Source of the DNA: Zychaea mexicana
Lineage: Eukaryota; Mucoromycota; Mucoromycetes; Mucorales; Lichtheimiaceae
Reading direction: 5' to 3'
Assembly: GCF_025766255.1 (NCBI RefSeq)
Contig: NW_026516673.1
Span: 310,001-374,000, forward strand
Length of the DNA: 64,000 nucleotides
Below are positions 35,763-49,435 of this stretch, piece by piece. Within the stretch, counting starts at the first letter, position 1. Every line of letters begins with the position of its first letter. Position numbers and translations under genes: made by a program. The notes beneath the pieces are model-generated. The model did not search any database. It was not told where the DNA came from and saw only the letters and a list, made by a program, of their open reading frames with translations.

Positions 35763-35786
35763 GACCTTACAGAGCCTTGTAAGGTC
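35763..35786. repeat. Perfect 9-bp stem hairpin
   Basis: GACCTTACA at 35763-35771 pairs perfectly with TGTAAGGTC at 35778-35786 around a six-base loop. It lies in noncoding sequence. Function is unknown. Confidence 0.45.
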
Positions 35787-37153
35787 GTTTAGGTGATTGA
35801 AAGGCTACAAATGACAGCAAACAAAAATTGTATCTACGAATCACGTGTTTGGCAATGGGATCGTTCTTCTGATAATTCGATCTATACGATATAACATAAT
35901 ATATGTGTTCGCTAATTGGCATATTAGGCCTTCGAAAAGGAAGTTAGGAGTTGATAAATTGATGGCAAACACGACCCAGGAAAGTATGTAGTAGCCTATG
36001 TTGACATAACAATTATCAACGTTTTTTACTTGGTAGTGGTACTCTAGCACTATCACGTTTGTTTGCTTGCAGCATCCCGTGTTTAATGAAATGCATGTGT
36101 AGTATATGTGAATAGTATCAGTGGATATGCTAGGTACTAACTAGAAGGGCACGTTTAACAACATGAAGATCCATTGAAATAGTTACAGGTGAAATTTGCA
36201 CGGATCTACAGCCTTTTTCGTTGTTGCCCATTGTCAGTTTAATATCATTGTTTGTCACATACTTTCATTTGTTTGCGACGATCGTTGCTTCTTGTTGGTC
36301 TAAATGATCATTTCGATTGGTGGGGAAGCAGCGGTGGCAACTATCATGTACCACGTGGAACTTAATACTTCCTTTGTATTCGTAACACTTGATTAGTGAA
36401 GCTTATTTCTAAAAGCTATTGGCTTTTTATTATACGTAAGACTGGACCAGGACGGATCATAATAGTTAAGAGAAAAGCACCAAAAATAAATGGTGGCAAA
36501 AATCACTTTTGCAGTTGACCTTATTGGTACCAAGTGATAAATAGGCATGGAAATGTTAAATCACGGTAGCTAGCAATAGTAAGTAAGTGGTTAGGTAATC
36601 AATAAATTACAGTTAAAAAAGAGCTGCAATGCAGAGTGACGACACTAATGCAAAAAGAGTTTTAGTATTCTTTAAGTTCATTTCATATAAGCACAAAAAA
36701 AAAAAAAGGAAAAAAAAAGATCGTCGCGAATAAGTCTCCGCAAGAGTAACGAGCGTGACAATGGGGTTCCGCCAAGAACCTACCCACCGGTATCCTAGTC
36801 CAGAACCAATACTATATGCTGAGTTTTACAGCTATATGTTCCATTCAAGAAGGGCAAGAAAGCGAACAAAAGCATGAGCACGAATAATGACGTTATAAAC
36901 GAACTCGCCTTGCACAGAGACGCAAGTCCACTATCTACTATGTAAAGTGATGAATCTAGCTAGGTGAAAAGAACGCGCGCTTGAGAGCGGGGCCACCTTT
37001 TTTGTTTCTTAGCCCACTTGGGGCTATTTTTACACCTTCCAACTATTTGGGGCCCAGCTACTTTTGATTTGGAACAGCTTTGACCCACAACCGCACCCCC
37101 TTTTCCTTTTTTTTTTCTATATTTTCTTCGGTTAATTTGGTGAGGTCAAAACT

Positions 37154-39743
37154 ATGGAGCCCTCATCTTCCGGATTCAACTATGCTGACTACCCCGTGAT
37201 TGTGGGCATTGACTTTGGTAACTTGAGCTGCCTTTGCTTGCATTCGTCGTGTAATATAGTTATATTTTTAACCACTTTCTTCCATCTCCTTTATTATTCA
37301 AAAAACCAGGTACCACCTTTTCGGGCTGTTGCTACGCATTCGCGCAAAACGAAGAAGTGATCGACATTGTCAAGTGGTATGCTTGTTTTCGCTACGTCCA
37401 TCTAAAATTATAGTGTATGACTCACTTATTATCATTTAAACGACAAACGTAGGCCAAAGCAAAACAACCATGTGTACCCAAAGGTAAAACAAGAAAACTA
37501 TATGCACACACACACACACACACACTTGGCTGGCTTTCCCAGCATTATGGGTTTTGGTGAGAATTATTGTCAGTGCTAATTCTGTGATTAATTCTATTCC
37601 AAAAGACACCTACATTGTCGCTGTATCGAAAAGGATCAACACAACTTGTGGATTGGGGACATGGTGCACGACGACAGGCCATGAAGCCCAACAGTGTCGA
37701 CTTTTTGCTTCTGTCCAAGTTCAAACTCTATCTCGACGAACACTTGCAGCAGGAAGCGCTTCCCAACAACCTCCAGGTGATTGATGTTATCGCAGACTAT
37801 ATGGGCGCCTTCCACCAACATGTGTGCACCGAGTTGTTGAAAGGTTTCGCGGGTAATTATGATCAAAGCAAATTCCGTTACGTAAGTTATCCCTTCCGTT
37901 TTCATGGCAACCGTTACTATCTTGGCAAAAAAAAACTAACTCACATTGTAATGCGGCAACGACAACAACGACGACGTAGTGTTTGACAGTTCCCGCCATG
38001 TGGAGTGACCACGCCAAGGCGGCTATGCGTGAAGCAGCTATTCGTGCAGGCCTTGTACAACGTGGAGACCACCCTGAGCGGCTTATGCTCATTTCCGAAC
38101 CTGAAGCTGCGGCACTTTACTGTGAGAAAAAATCAGAACAGTTCAATTTGGTCCACGGTCAACGCTTTATGATTTGTGATGCTGGTGGCGGTACGGTCGA
38201 TTTGATTGTATTTGAGATTGACCAGCAAATGGGTGGAAGGTAAGAACAAAAATAAGAAAACCAAAGAACATTCGTTTGTTAAATTTGAAGAGCCTCACAT
38301 GACTGACTCTTTCTTTGCTTTCCGCTGGTTAGACGAACTTTGAAGGAAGTGACAAATGGTCATGGTGGTTCGTGTGGTTCAGGATTTTTGGATCTGCGTA
38401 TGCGAGAATACATTAAGCACAAGTTCTACCACTTTGGCAGCATCAATGACTCGGCTATGGAGCACATCATGGACACATTTGTTAACATCATCAAGGTACT
38501 GAAAAGAATTGAAAAAGATGAATTGCTATTATTAGTAGCTCACGCTGTTTATGGTTAGCCCGAATTTGACGGTTACGAAGATCATTTCCTTGACCTTCCA
38601 GCATCAATGGGTCTAGGCGACCTGACCGACGAGAGCATCGGTCTCGAGAACGGTTCGTTGTGCCTCCCAGCAAATGAACTGAGAGATCAGGTCTTTGAGC
38701 CCGTTATTGACCAGGTTCTACAGCTGATTGAGGGTCAATTGGTGCAATCGCCCAATAACTTGGAGGCTATCTTCCTTGTCGGAGGTTTCGGCCAGTCGAA
38801 TTACCTGTTCCGTCGAGTGGAAGAAGCGTTTGCCAACCGAGTTGGTATGATCGGTGTCCCTCCAAGAGGTGAATTGGCTGTCGTCCGTGGCGCGGTTTAC
38901 TTTGGTTTGAATCCCCAAATTGTCACTGAGCGCGTGTCTCGTCGTACCTATGGTGTTGAGACTCGTATGCTGTTCAACAAGGACCTCGATCCGCCGGAAT
39001 ACTCGGTTGTCGGCGTAGATCAAAAGACCTATTGTCGTCAACGCTTCAGCGTCTATGTGCAAAAGGGACAGAGTGTACGAGTGGATGAGTGTGTGTCCAA
39101 GAACTTTGTCATCAGCTATCCTAATGATACAGACTCAGGTGAGTTATCTGTTCCTCGATGAATATCAAGTGGCCTTTTACGGAAAGACGCATGTTAACGA
39201 ATTGGTTAATATGTACTTTTAGATTTGTTTGCCTTTGATGGCGAAGGACCACCCCCTCGTTTAACAACGCACCAACTTATCAAGAAGGTTGGCCATTTCC
39301 CTATTCGCATGCCTACGCTTGAAGGAGTGCGACCTGGTGATAAGGTCAACATGACGATTCGAATGTATTTCGGCCTGACAGAAATAAAGATTGAGTGTGT
39401 GATCCGCGATAAAACGTTCGTATTCACGTCGTCGTTCGATGCATCGGATGCGTACGGCAGCGTCCAACCACAGAACGAATCGGACTATCCCGGCTCGCAG
39501 CAAATGATGCCCCCACCGACGGCGGGCTTGGCACCTCCTAATCCTTACGGTCTGAGCGATCCTAGCGGCAGTCAGGTGTCACTCCACGGCCACCAGTCGT
39601 CATACACATATGGCACGAGCATGAGCACGCCAACAATGGTACCTGCTCAGCAGGCTGCGGGATACCCTCAGGCTGGAGGCTACCCACCTACTTCGTCTGT
39701 GTATGGCGGCGGGTATCCGCCAGTGCAAGGCGACTATTACCAG

Positions 39744-39775
<32 letters not shown>

Positions 39776-39884
39776 GCAATACTCGCAAGGCTATCCTCCA
39801 TCCCAGTCGTACTACTCTGGTTATCCTCCAGCTTCACAAGGCTACCCTCCGCAATCGGGTTCTTCTTACTACGGACAGCATTAA
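37154..39884 (+). CDS. HSPA12-type Hsp70-like ATPase with Q/Y/P-rich tail
   Basis: Eight exons (37154..37217, 37310..37376, 37453..37483, 37606..37881, 37980..38239, 38333..38495, 38559..39138, 39223..39884) give 700 residues. The N-terminal two thirds is an actin/Hsp70-type ATPase of the divergent HSPA12 branch. It has phosphate loop 1 GIDFGTTFSGCCYAF, LTVPAMWSDHAK, ISEPEAAALYC, phosphate loop 2 ICDAGGGTVDLIVFE and the adenosine motif LVGGFGQSNYLFRRVE. The substrate-binding half is short, and the last 150 residues are low complexity: a 13-Q run (about residue 650) and repeated GYPP/YSGYPP units like those of prion-like or annexin-tail sequences. A chaperone or ATP-binding signalling role is inferred; clients are unknown. 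Acceptor choice at exon 5 (before TGTTTGACAG) is fixed by the family sequence. Confidence 0.87.
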
Positions 39885-40248
39885 AGTAGAACAAGTAGTA
39901 GAAAACGCACCCAAACACTCAAACGCAAACACACGCACATATCGAATATATACACATCTCCGCTATCACATCCAAACTGAACGACAACAAGAACCAACAA
40001 CAGCCCTTTCTGTCCTCTCTCGCTTCTCCCAAATACACACTACCCCCTTTTCCTTCTTAAACCCTTTTATCACTCAACTACCTGCTCTCTCTCTCTCTCT
40101 CTCTTTCTCTTTGTAGTTTATTCTTCTGACCAATTTCATAATAAACAACCTGAACTTTTTTTTCTATTCACTCATTGTGCATGCCGCAGCCTATTGGTTA
40201 TTAACTCACCACCCTGCATAACATCATTTATATCTCAAATAAGTATCG

Positions 40249-40279
<31 letters not shown>

Positions 40280-40326
40280 TTCTTTCTTTCTCTTTTCTTT
40301 TACCATTCCTTTTTATTCGCTTTCCA
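39885..40326. other. Intergenic with CT microsatellites
   Basis: C/A-rich after the Hsp70 stop, then (CT)n runs at about 40084-40106 and 40247-40271. This is the probable pyrimidine-rich 5' leader of the KIN1-like gene starting at 40327. No open frame of note. Confidence 0.5.
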
Positions 40327-42765
40327 ATGGTGCAGGAACTTGGTGACGTCAAAGCAGTGACATGGGCACCGCCATCTGATTCTTCCACTGTTGCCAGTGG
40401 CGACGATCTTGCCTTGAAGAAACAACACAGCAAGCATCACGGCGACCGAGTCAAGTCAAAGCGCGCCATTGGCGACTACAATCTCACCTTGACGTTAGGT
40501 TCGGGAGGAATGGGTAAAGTCAAGCTGGCGGTGCACCAAAACGATTCGCATAAAAAGGTAACCGCCCTCCCTCTCTTCTGACGTTTCTTGTCCTACCTTG
40601 CAAATAAATTAACACAACATAACATGTAGCTTGCCGTCAAAATCATCCGCCGCCGTGGATCAAAGGACGACGATGAGTTCCGTGAAGAACGCACATTACG
40701 AGAAGCGAATATCCTGTCTCTACTCCACCATCCGTACATTGTCAACCTGAAAGCACCCATCATCGTGGATGACCACTACTACTACCTTATGATGGAGTAT
40801 GTGAGTGGCGGCCAGCTATTAGACTACATTATTTCGCATGGGAAGCTTAAGGAGAAGCATGCGAGACGATTCGCACGACAAATTATGAGTGCATTAGGTA
40901 AATTGAAAAGAAACGGACACTCTGTTCGGGTCGGTGTGCTAAAAAAACAGGTTAAATTCATGCAGACTATTGTCACCGCAATTCCATTGTTCATCGAGGT
41001 AAGCGCCAATAGCCAAAGAAGTAGGAAGGAAAAGGAGACCTTTACTGATGTGAAAATATTAACAAAGATCTGAAAATCGAGAACATTTTGATCTCGCGTA
41101 CCGGCCACGTCAAAATAATTGATTTCGGCCTGTCCAATTTGTTCTCGCCCGACACACCCCTTTCAACCTTTTGCGGCTCGCTTTACTTTGCTGCCCCTGA
41201 ACTGCTCAACGGCAAGTCCTACAATGGGCCTGCAGCTGACGTCTGGAGCTTCGGCATCGTGCTATACGTTCTTGTATGCGGCAAGGTCCCCTTTGACGAC
41301 CAGACCACACAAACTCTGCATGAAAAGATCAAAAAGGGCGCCATAGAATATCCTCCGCACCTGACGTTAGGTTTGTGCACACACACACTGTCTCTCTCTT
41401 CCTCCCTCTTTCAATTTCTGCATACAAATATGGCTCAAAAAGGAAAGCCCTGAGCTAATGCATACATGTTAATGATTCGTCGCTGGCGTCATCACGGTCA
41501 ACTGTACAGAATGCAAAAGCCTGCTAAACAAAGTCTTGGTCACGAACCCTGGTCACCGATCCACGGTATCAGAGATCATGGTTCATCCATGGATGCTGCG
41601 CGGATACGACGGGCCTGTTGACAACCATCTGCCGCCCAGACAGCCATTGACCCTGCCTATCGACATGGCCATTGTGCGTCGCATGACAGTGTTTACCAAA
41701 TTCGGCACCGAGGAAGAAATTAAGGAGCAGTTGGAGAAAATAATCACATCCGAACAGTTCCAAGAGGCAACCCGGTTACGCAACCAGCGCTCTGCATCGC
41801 ACAGTCGCAATGGCAGCACGAGCAGCACCGGCTCTGGCTTCTTCTCATTGCTGGGCAACAGTAGCAGCAATAGTAACCATGTTTCGTCTTATCCAGTCGC
41901 CAAAGACGATCCACAATCCATTCCAGATGCCTACCACCCCTTGGTTTCGGTGTACCACCTTGTCAAGGAACGCATGGAGCGAGAAGATGGTGCCGACAAT
42001 GTTGTTGTAGAAAATGATTTCAACAACACAAGGCGACCCTCTTACTGTGCTTTACCCCCTGGCGATGCTGCTGTTGCTGCTGCTGCTGCTGCAGCTCATG
42101 CGACCAAATTCGAAGAATCGGGTCCTCGCAAACATCATCATCAAAAGAGCGCCAGTTTGGCCAGTGCCACCCTTTTGCCTCCAGCACCGCCACCTGCATT
42201 AAAACCAGCAGCACAAAAGCGTAATGGACGTGGGCATAAAAAGGCCAAATCGTACGCTCCAATTATTTCTCCGGCGGATAACGAACCCAAACCTTCGACA
42301 TCAAGCGAAATCCATCAGCACGTTATTTCTCGGAAGTTGAGCACTTTATTTTCGCGCACCAACCACGCTAATGGCAGCAGTGGAGAGACGAGTACCACCA
42401 TCAACAACAACAGCAATAACAGTAGCAACAGTAATAGCACCACAACAAACGAAGTGAATGCAGACGAACACGTCCGACCAGTGTTCCTCAAGGGTCTATT
42501 TTCCATGACTACCACCTCCACAAAGTCGCCAGCTGTCATCCGCAATGATCTTACCCACGTGCTCAAGGATATGAGCATCGACTGGTGCGAAACCCAAGGC
42601 CGGTTTGAATGCACGGAGCAACAACAGTCAGTTTGCTTTGAGATACACATTGTCAAGGTCCCCTGGCTTCTTGGCATGCATGGGCTGCAGTTTCGACGAA
42701 TCAGTGGCAACTCATGGGAATACAAAAATATTTGTAGTAGCATTTTGACTGCTTTGAAGTTATAA
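40327..42765 (+). CDS. KIN1/MARK/PAR-1-type serine/threonine kinase with KA1 domain
   Basis: Five exons (40327..40557, 40630..40897, 40966..40998, 41068..41370, 41510..42765) give 696 residues. This is a CAMK-group kinase of the KIN1/KIN2 (MARK/PAR-1) family, which controls polarity and exocytosis in fungi. The P-loop is GSGGMGKV (58-65), the catalytic lysine K81 (LAVKII), HRDLKIEN (D178), DFG (D196) and [10 protein letters not shown] activation segment. A low-complexity linker (S/N/A/H-rich) follows. The C-terminal KA1 membrane-binding domain is seen in [19 protein letters not shown], then RRISG to the end. Exon 3 is only 33 bases and supplies [11 protein letters not shown]. The stop is 64 bases from the stop of the convergent IPI3 gene. 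Confidence 0.9.
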
Positions 42766-42829
42766 TTGAAAAGAAATTAAAACAGTGATAATAATACTAT
42801 ACTATACTATATATATACAATTTTGTTGC

Positions 42830-44552
42830 CTAATCTTCTGAGGATGCTGACGCTGATGATGATGCTATTTTTCGACGTTTCGTCATGTATTGATCAACCA
42901 TGGTATTGTGCAAATTGTCTTGTAGCGACTTGACCTTTTTGTGATGTTGATACAGTCGCGAGAGTTCGTCTTCCAGACTAGATACTTTGTTTTGGAGTGC
43001 GCTACTCGAGCCAGGTGCCTGGTAATCATATTTCAAATGGATAAGCAACCTCTTTTCATTGATAGTCTATTTCTCTGTCTTACATTTAACTGTTTCACGG
43101 CGTTTTCAACAGAATTGACGGATTGTAAGCAAGAAGGAATAGACGAGTAGAGGGGACCTGGTTCCAATATTTGCTGATGACGTTGAAGGTCCTAGATATA
43201 TAATCATAGAAAATCACGACGATTAGTCTCTCTCCAACATGTGGACTGAAAGAGTGAAAGAGAAGAAAAATGATGACGAACCGATTGGGTATCCGTCATC
43301 AACTGGAATGATTCGCTTCGCTGTTCTTCCTCTTCCGTTGCTAGTGTTCGTTTAAAAGTCTTCCATGGCATAGGAATAGATGTGTTGCTGCTGCTGCCAG
43401 TGACAAGCTCTGAGGGTCGTAATATACACGAGACATGTGTGATAGGACCCTTATGTGATTTGAATTTGCGTAGAGGCTGTCTGCTAGTGACATCCCAAAC
43501 TATACAATCTCCATCCTCTGAAGCAGATATTAACAGGCTTCCATCGAACGACAAAGCAAGCGAAGTTACGGTTCCACTACACAAATTTTATCAAATTTTA
43601 GTCTTGCATCTTTTTTCTATCATTTAACTACAAAAAAAGAAACACCATACCTATGATCAACAAATACAGGACCTTCTGTTTGGCCATTGGCCTTTTCTCC
43701 CGATGCATCTACTGCCTTGATACCGATCGACTCAACCTTGGCCATGCCACCTCCGCTTTCAACAACATCTGCATTGTATGTCTTATCGTGCCTCCGGCGA
43801 TACAGCTCAACAGGATAAATCTTGTTTTCGCAAGCGACAAACAGCCTTGTTTCTGACGGATCTGCAATTACTGTGGACACTGCTTTTGGGAACAGGAACG
43901 TAGTCAACAGTTCGCCCGTAGAAAGATCCCACGCCTTGACTGTATTATCCAAGCTTGACGTATAGACGCGCGCTGTTGCCATGGTGCCTGCGCCAACGTG
44001 CATATCGGTCACTGGTAACGTATGATCTGACCATGAAAACAACGGAGCAGGTCGTGCACTGCTCTCCTCCTGGTCATGTTCCAGCAAATTCCCCAACAAC
44101 CATACATGAACAGTCGCATCCTCACTGGCCGTCAAAAGCGTTGCGTCGTCACCGCTAAACGCCAATTTCGTAATGCGTCGAAAATGGGCCTCGTACACTT
44201 TTAAAAGCATTCCGGTTGAAACTTGCCATAAGAATACGCGACCACTCGCTGTACCGCCTGCAACAAGGTGGCCTCGATGCGACGCGGCGACACTGACGAG
44301 TTTCTCAGGCATGGGCATCTTGTGCAATACTTGATCACGTTGCCACTGATATACATTGAGAACCGCGCGATCGGTTTGAGCTGTCACGATCGCGCCTGTT
44401 TGTAGACCCGCATTGGGTTTTGCAACTGTGGCAAGACATGACTTGTGGCTCATTGACTGTTTGAACGAAAATAATGTAGATCCCGATCGAATGTCCCATA
44501 CGTAGACGGTCGAGTCGGTGCTGGAAGCTGAAATGGCCACTTCGCTGAACAT
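42830..44552 (-). CDS. IPI3: IPI3/WDR18-like WD40 protein, pre-60S Rix1 complex
   Basis: Four exons (43651..44552, 43282..43576, 43084..43191, 42830..43018) encode 497 residues. WD40 beta-propeller repeats are visible: STVYVWDIRSGSTLFSF, GRVFLWQVSTGML, ATVHVWLLGNLL, NTVKAWDLSTGELL and DGDCIVWDVTSRQPLRKF. A C-terminal coiled coil (LQNKVSSLEDELSRLYQHHK) and a basic/serine tail (KRRKIASSSAS) follow. This arrangement is typical of IPI3 (WDR18 in animals), which with Rix1 and Ipi1 matures the 60S ribosomal subunit in the nucleus and is linked to replication licensing. The ATG at 44552 is the family start (MFSEVAISAS). The spacing to the KIN1 stop is 64 bases, so 3' ends probably overlap. Confidence 0.85.
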
Positions 44553-45626
44553 TTTCGGTGTGGTGTGGAAAGAAAAGACCAAAGTGAATGAGAGCGGGGA
44601 GGGGACCTCTTTCACTTACATAACAAGCCACGCACGAAAAATTGTCGGCTCGTCAAGTCGGTGAAACATCAATGTAGCATGAACGCAGCGTTTCTTTCGT
44701 CACTTGATGAATTTAATGTTTGGCACTCGATGCCATATACCTGTGAGCAAGACGGTTGACTCATGCTGCACTCTACAGTGATTTCTCTCACTTGTTATAG
44801 CTCAATATAGCTTATATCATTCGTACTATGCAATAACATGGTTGCATCTGCAACCTCGAAAACATTTTCAAGACAGACTGCTTTCCGTCGTATATCTGAA
44901 TGTAGATTTTAACCCACTGTAAGAGTCATATTACAATTATATTCGCACAGTCTTCTTTCTCAAAATCTGAAATCTGAAATAATTACATCCAGTGGAACTG
45001 CCTTTAAGTAATATACAACAAAAACATCGTCGCAGCAAATGCAGTTGCCACAAAGGTATTTAGCATTTGCCGGAGCAGGTCATTTCCCTCATCTCTGGTC
45101 ACAAACAATAACAGCGCGCGTTGTACCGTAGATCACAAACTTGCCTTCGGTTACACCGTTGACCTTTTCTATGTGGGCTCATAACGAGGCAACATCGTTG
45201 TGTAGTTTTGGATTCATAGATTGTATGAACAAAGAAAATTAGAGAATATAGTTCATAGTATATACGCAAGATGCCCATTCACTTAGTACTTCCTTCTGAT
45301 TTTGGATAATGTCTGTAGCATATGAAGGTTCGACCTTACTGCTTCACGTGTCAGATGTTACACACAATCTTCTTTGTTATTAAAGAATTATGGTGCGTTA
45401 AAGCCGTTGGACGAAATATATAACTTATGCATTTTCCAGTGTATAAGCTGAAGACTTCTTGATGAATAATACCACGCTGATGGAGAATTGATGCTGAAGT
45501 CATGTCATGGCGGGGAAGAATATATATTAAGACACCTGGCAAGAAGTGTCGATTTATTATGATTGTAAACAGCTGGGATATATATACAAATGAAGAACGG
45601 AGGTGGGAAACAAAAACTAGAGGATA
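44553..45626. other. Intergenic between IPI3 start and TMEM86-like end
   Basis: No gene seen in 1.1 kb. The IPI3 promoter should lie near 44560-44800. AT-rich sequence with AATAA-like signals near the end of the TMEM86-like gene. Confidence 0.4.
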
Positions 45627-46286
45627 TTATTGGGCAAGCGTACCAGCAAGCAAGAGTTGACCACCGTAATATAAAGGTAAGCCGATCCAAGAATTCCAGA
45701 CAGACTTGGTGACGAATTCCTGACGAGCCACAAACAGATCAGACAGATAGAACATCAAAGCTCCCATATACTGTTGACGAGGCACTGGAGTGTGTGGGAG
45801 ACTAGCAGTGGCAGTGACCACCATGCCTGTAATGACCAGCATGTATCCGAGTACAGCCTTACGCATAACAGGGTCCTTGACTTTGGGTAACAGCCAACGG
45901 CCTACAATGGTGCCAATTGCGCCTGTACCTGCCAATCCTGCTAATGCATAAGACGCGTCCATACCGTGCACTGTGAATGCATAGACTAACGACAGGTGGC
46001 CAACTAAGAAGCTACCGAGGCCAAGCAAGAACCCGGATTTAGGGATCAAGCACACATCGCCGACAGCACCAAGTCCCAAGCCAAGAAGAATGTATTTCGA
46101 AAAGACGGGTAATGCTGCTGTGCCCTGGTGGTTGGCCGTTGCTGACAACAAGAAACCAAGTGATGCTAATGGTTTGAAAACCCATACACCTTTGCGAGAC
46201 TGGTAATATTCGGATGCAAGTAGTAAGGGTAGCGCAGCCGCCGTCAATTTGACGCCCTGGTTGATTGCAAAGGTCTCTTGAATCAT
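45627..46286 (-). CDS. YhhN/TMEM86-family integral membrane protein
   Basis: Single exon, 219 residues, with about seven or eight hydrophobic helices and short loops. The family pattern is seen in KPLASLGFLL, LGLGLGAVGDVCLI, FLVGHLSLVYAF, YMGALMFYLSDLFVAR and GLPLYYGGQLLLA. The two conserved acidic residues (GAVGDV and YLSDLF) are present. Animal TMEM86B acts as lysoplasmalogenase, but fungi generally lack plasmalogens, so the substrate here is unknown. The ATG at 46286 (MIQETFAINQG) is chosen over in-frame upstream ATGs, whose product would be unlike the family. Confidence 0.8.
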   Translation of the reverse strand: MIQETFAINQGVKLTAAALPLLLASEYYQSRKGVWVFKPLASLGFLLSATANHQGTAALPVFSKYILLGLGLGAVGDVCLIPKSGFLLGLGSFLVGHLSLVYAFTVHGMDASYALAGLAGTGAIGTIVGRWLLPKVKDPVMRKAVLGYMLVITGMVVTATASLPHTPVPRQQYMGALMFYLSDLFVARQEFVTKSVWNSWIGLPLYYGGQLLLAGTLAQ

Positions 46287-47858
46287 TTTCTCCGTTTGGG
46301 AAAAGATAAAAGATGAATTTGTGCGAAAACAAAGAAGGAAAGAAGGCAAACAAAAAAAAAGAGAGTTTAGCTTTACATAAGACGAGGCAAGACGCCTGAC
46401 TATATCCGGACTCTGAAACGGGTGGCAGTAAAACGTTGGAGTGACACAGGGGGGGCGGTATGATAACTCCATACCTTTGCTTTTCACTATTACTATACTC
46501 TCAGCGAATGCGCATTCGCGTCAAAGACCTTTGCATCGAGTCACCAGCTTGCAATTGCTTAAAGCTAAAAGTTCAAGTTTGGATCTACTACTGGGATATT
46601 TCTCATTTTATTTTCAAAACCTGGCTACGCTTATGATGAAAGCCGTCGTTTTTCAGCACCAGGCTCAATCATACACTACTATTTGAAAGCAGTTTTAAAA
46701 GCATTTACAACGGCGGTTTCGATATTAGATAAAACGAGCAGCATCAGCAGCAACAGGAGCAGCAACAAGCATTATAAATTATGTCAGAGATATACGGCAA
46801 TGTGTGATGGCAAACGACGAAGTGTCTTTAAATTTATTTTCTGTGCCCATATCAACTGATGATATGCAGTTAATTTATACCATCATATTGAAGCAGTGCT
46901 GCAACTGCAACCAGTTGCTCTTAATCCCATTCTCGAATTGTCAGTTATTAAAAGGGAGCTTTTTTTAAAAAAAAGCCGTTTATCATGGGAAGAAGAAGGA
47001 GGGTATGAAGACAGGTAAAAAAATTGAAGATGCCCAAAGCGCATGTTATTGTTTATCGGTGTTGCTCGAGATATTTCTAATTGATCCAGAAATAGGATAA
47101 TTGTCTGGTATGATCTTTTTTCCCTCAAGTAAATTGGTTTGAATCGTTGATCTCCAACAAAAGGGCAGAAGTTGATGGAAGATTCCGGTATATTTTAACT
47201 CTCGACTGAAAAAGCGGGATTTATTTAGTCGCTCTGGTCGATGCGTTATATGATTTGCTAACAACCCCTCTCCTCTTGTCACTCCTCCGTTCCCTCTTCA
47301 CACACACTCCTCCTGTCTTGCATCTCCTCCTCCTCAAATTACCATCAAAGTGTCACATTATAAACCGACCAGAAATGTAAGAGTATACTGTCATAGCAAC
47401 CTGTTTCCATGGCAACAAATTGTTTGCGTCACTACGCAACCTTCTTCTTCACCAAGCTAAAATCAACACGCAATTTGTATGCGCGGTAGGAGCGGTTCAT
47501 ACCAGATGTGCCTTTGTTTCAGTATATAATCATCCGATAAGTTCCTGAACGAGATAGACCTGTATACAGTAGTAGTCTTAGTCGTAGCAGTATAAGCAGA
47601 GGGCAGTGAAATGATTTTAAAAACTCAGTAGCACAAGTTTGATGAAGGTGAAAAAAAAAATAAGTGTGGTGGTGGTTGGATCAAGCACTCTTCCACAGAG
47701 CGACCTCCTCTCTTTCTCTCTTTCTCTAGTCACAAAAATCGTTCTCCCAAAAGGGATCTTGAGGAGTGCACCTATCTTTTTTTCCCACCTCGCTCCAACT
47801 TTTTTTCTTGACGAAACCTTCATCTGTAACATCCCGTCATATTCCTCCAGATTGCAAC
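46287..47858. promoter_or_regulatory. Divergent intergenic region, TMEM86-like and Ras
   Basis: Separates the minus-strand TMEM86-like gene from the plus-strand Ras gene, so both promoters lie here. Pyrimidine tracts (CTCTCTTTCTCTCTTTCTC, about 47708-47727) form the likely Ras leader. No coding exon was found in 1.6 kb. Confidence 0.45.
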
Positions 47859-48751
<893 letters not shown>

Positions 48752-49435
48752 ACCTCCTTCTCCACCTTCACCTTCACCTTCACCTTCACCACCGTTATCA
48801 TTATCACCACCACGCCAAGTGTATTATGTAAAGAACGATGACGACGATAACACACAACATACCTTTCTTGCTTCTTCTTCTTCTTCTCAAATAACCCGAA
48901 TTCTCCCCCCCTTTTTTTTTCCATGCTCGTGCTTCCTCCCTTCTTCTTACTCCTCCGAAAAAGAACACTCTTGTCGTACTTGCACCGTATACAACGGTTA
49001 CACTTCCCTTTGCACCACACCCCCGTCTTTTTCTTTTTTCCCGCAAATCAATCTGTTCTCCTCTTATTAACCTCCCTCTCATCCTCCTACGCTTTTCTTT
49101 TTCTCGTTTCTCTCTCTCTCTCTCTCTCTCTTTTCAAAGTTATCTCGACGATTACTTTCTTATTCCTTCGTATTTATTTTCGTAGACTCTGTATCAACAG
49201 CCCCAATATAATATCTTACTATGCTTTTTTTAAAACTGGTTAGGTTGTGTCACTATAGATGGCCCCAATAATTGCTTGAATGAGATAAGCCTCTTTTAAT
49301 AAGAAATAGAACGAAGAAAGGATATATTACGGCAGCAAAGCGGGTTACAGACGAAAACATGAGATTCGGGGGGGGGGGTGGGGAGGTGGAGAATAAGAGC
49401 ATGAGAAGGGGAATAAAAACAATAAGAGAGAGATT
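48752..49435. other. Convergent 3' intergenic, repeats
   Basis: Lies between the Ras and Rap1-like stops. It holds a (CACCTT)n tract at about 48761-48789, a (CT)n run at about 49109-49131 and a G run at about 49368-49384. No coding exon was supported. Confidence 0.5.

Larger units (their letters stand above)
33767..37153. other. Long divergent intergenic region (methyltransferase / Hsp70)
   Basis: About 3.4 kb with no recognisable gene. It must hold the promoters of the minus-strand methyltransferase and the plus-strand Hsp70-like gene. Two hairpins are listed separately (34651 and 35763). A-rich runs occur at 36694-36718. A pyrimidine-rich tract at 37100-37125 lies just before the Hsp70 ATG. 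Confidence 0.45.

Noticed and set aside
40247..40271. Tandem CT run as a possible array of biological repeats
   Set aside because: Plain dinucleotide microsatellite in a pyrimidine-rich leader.
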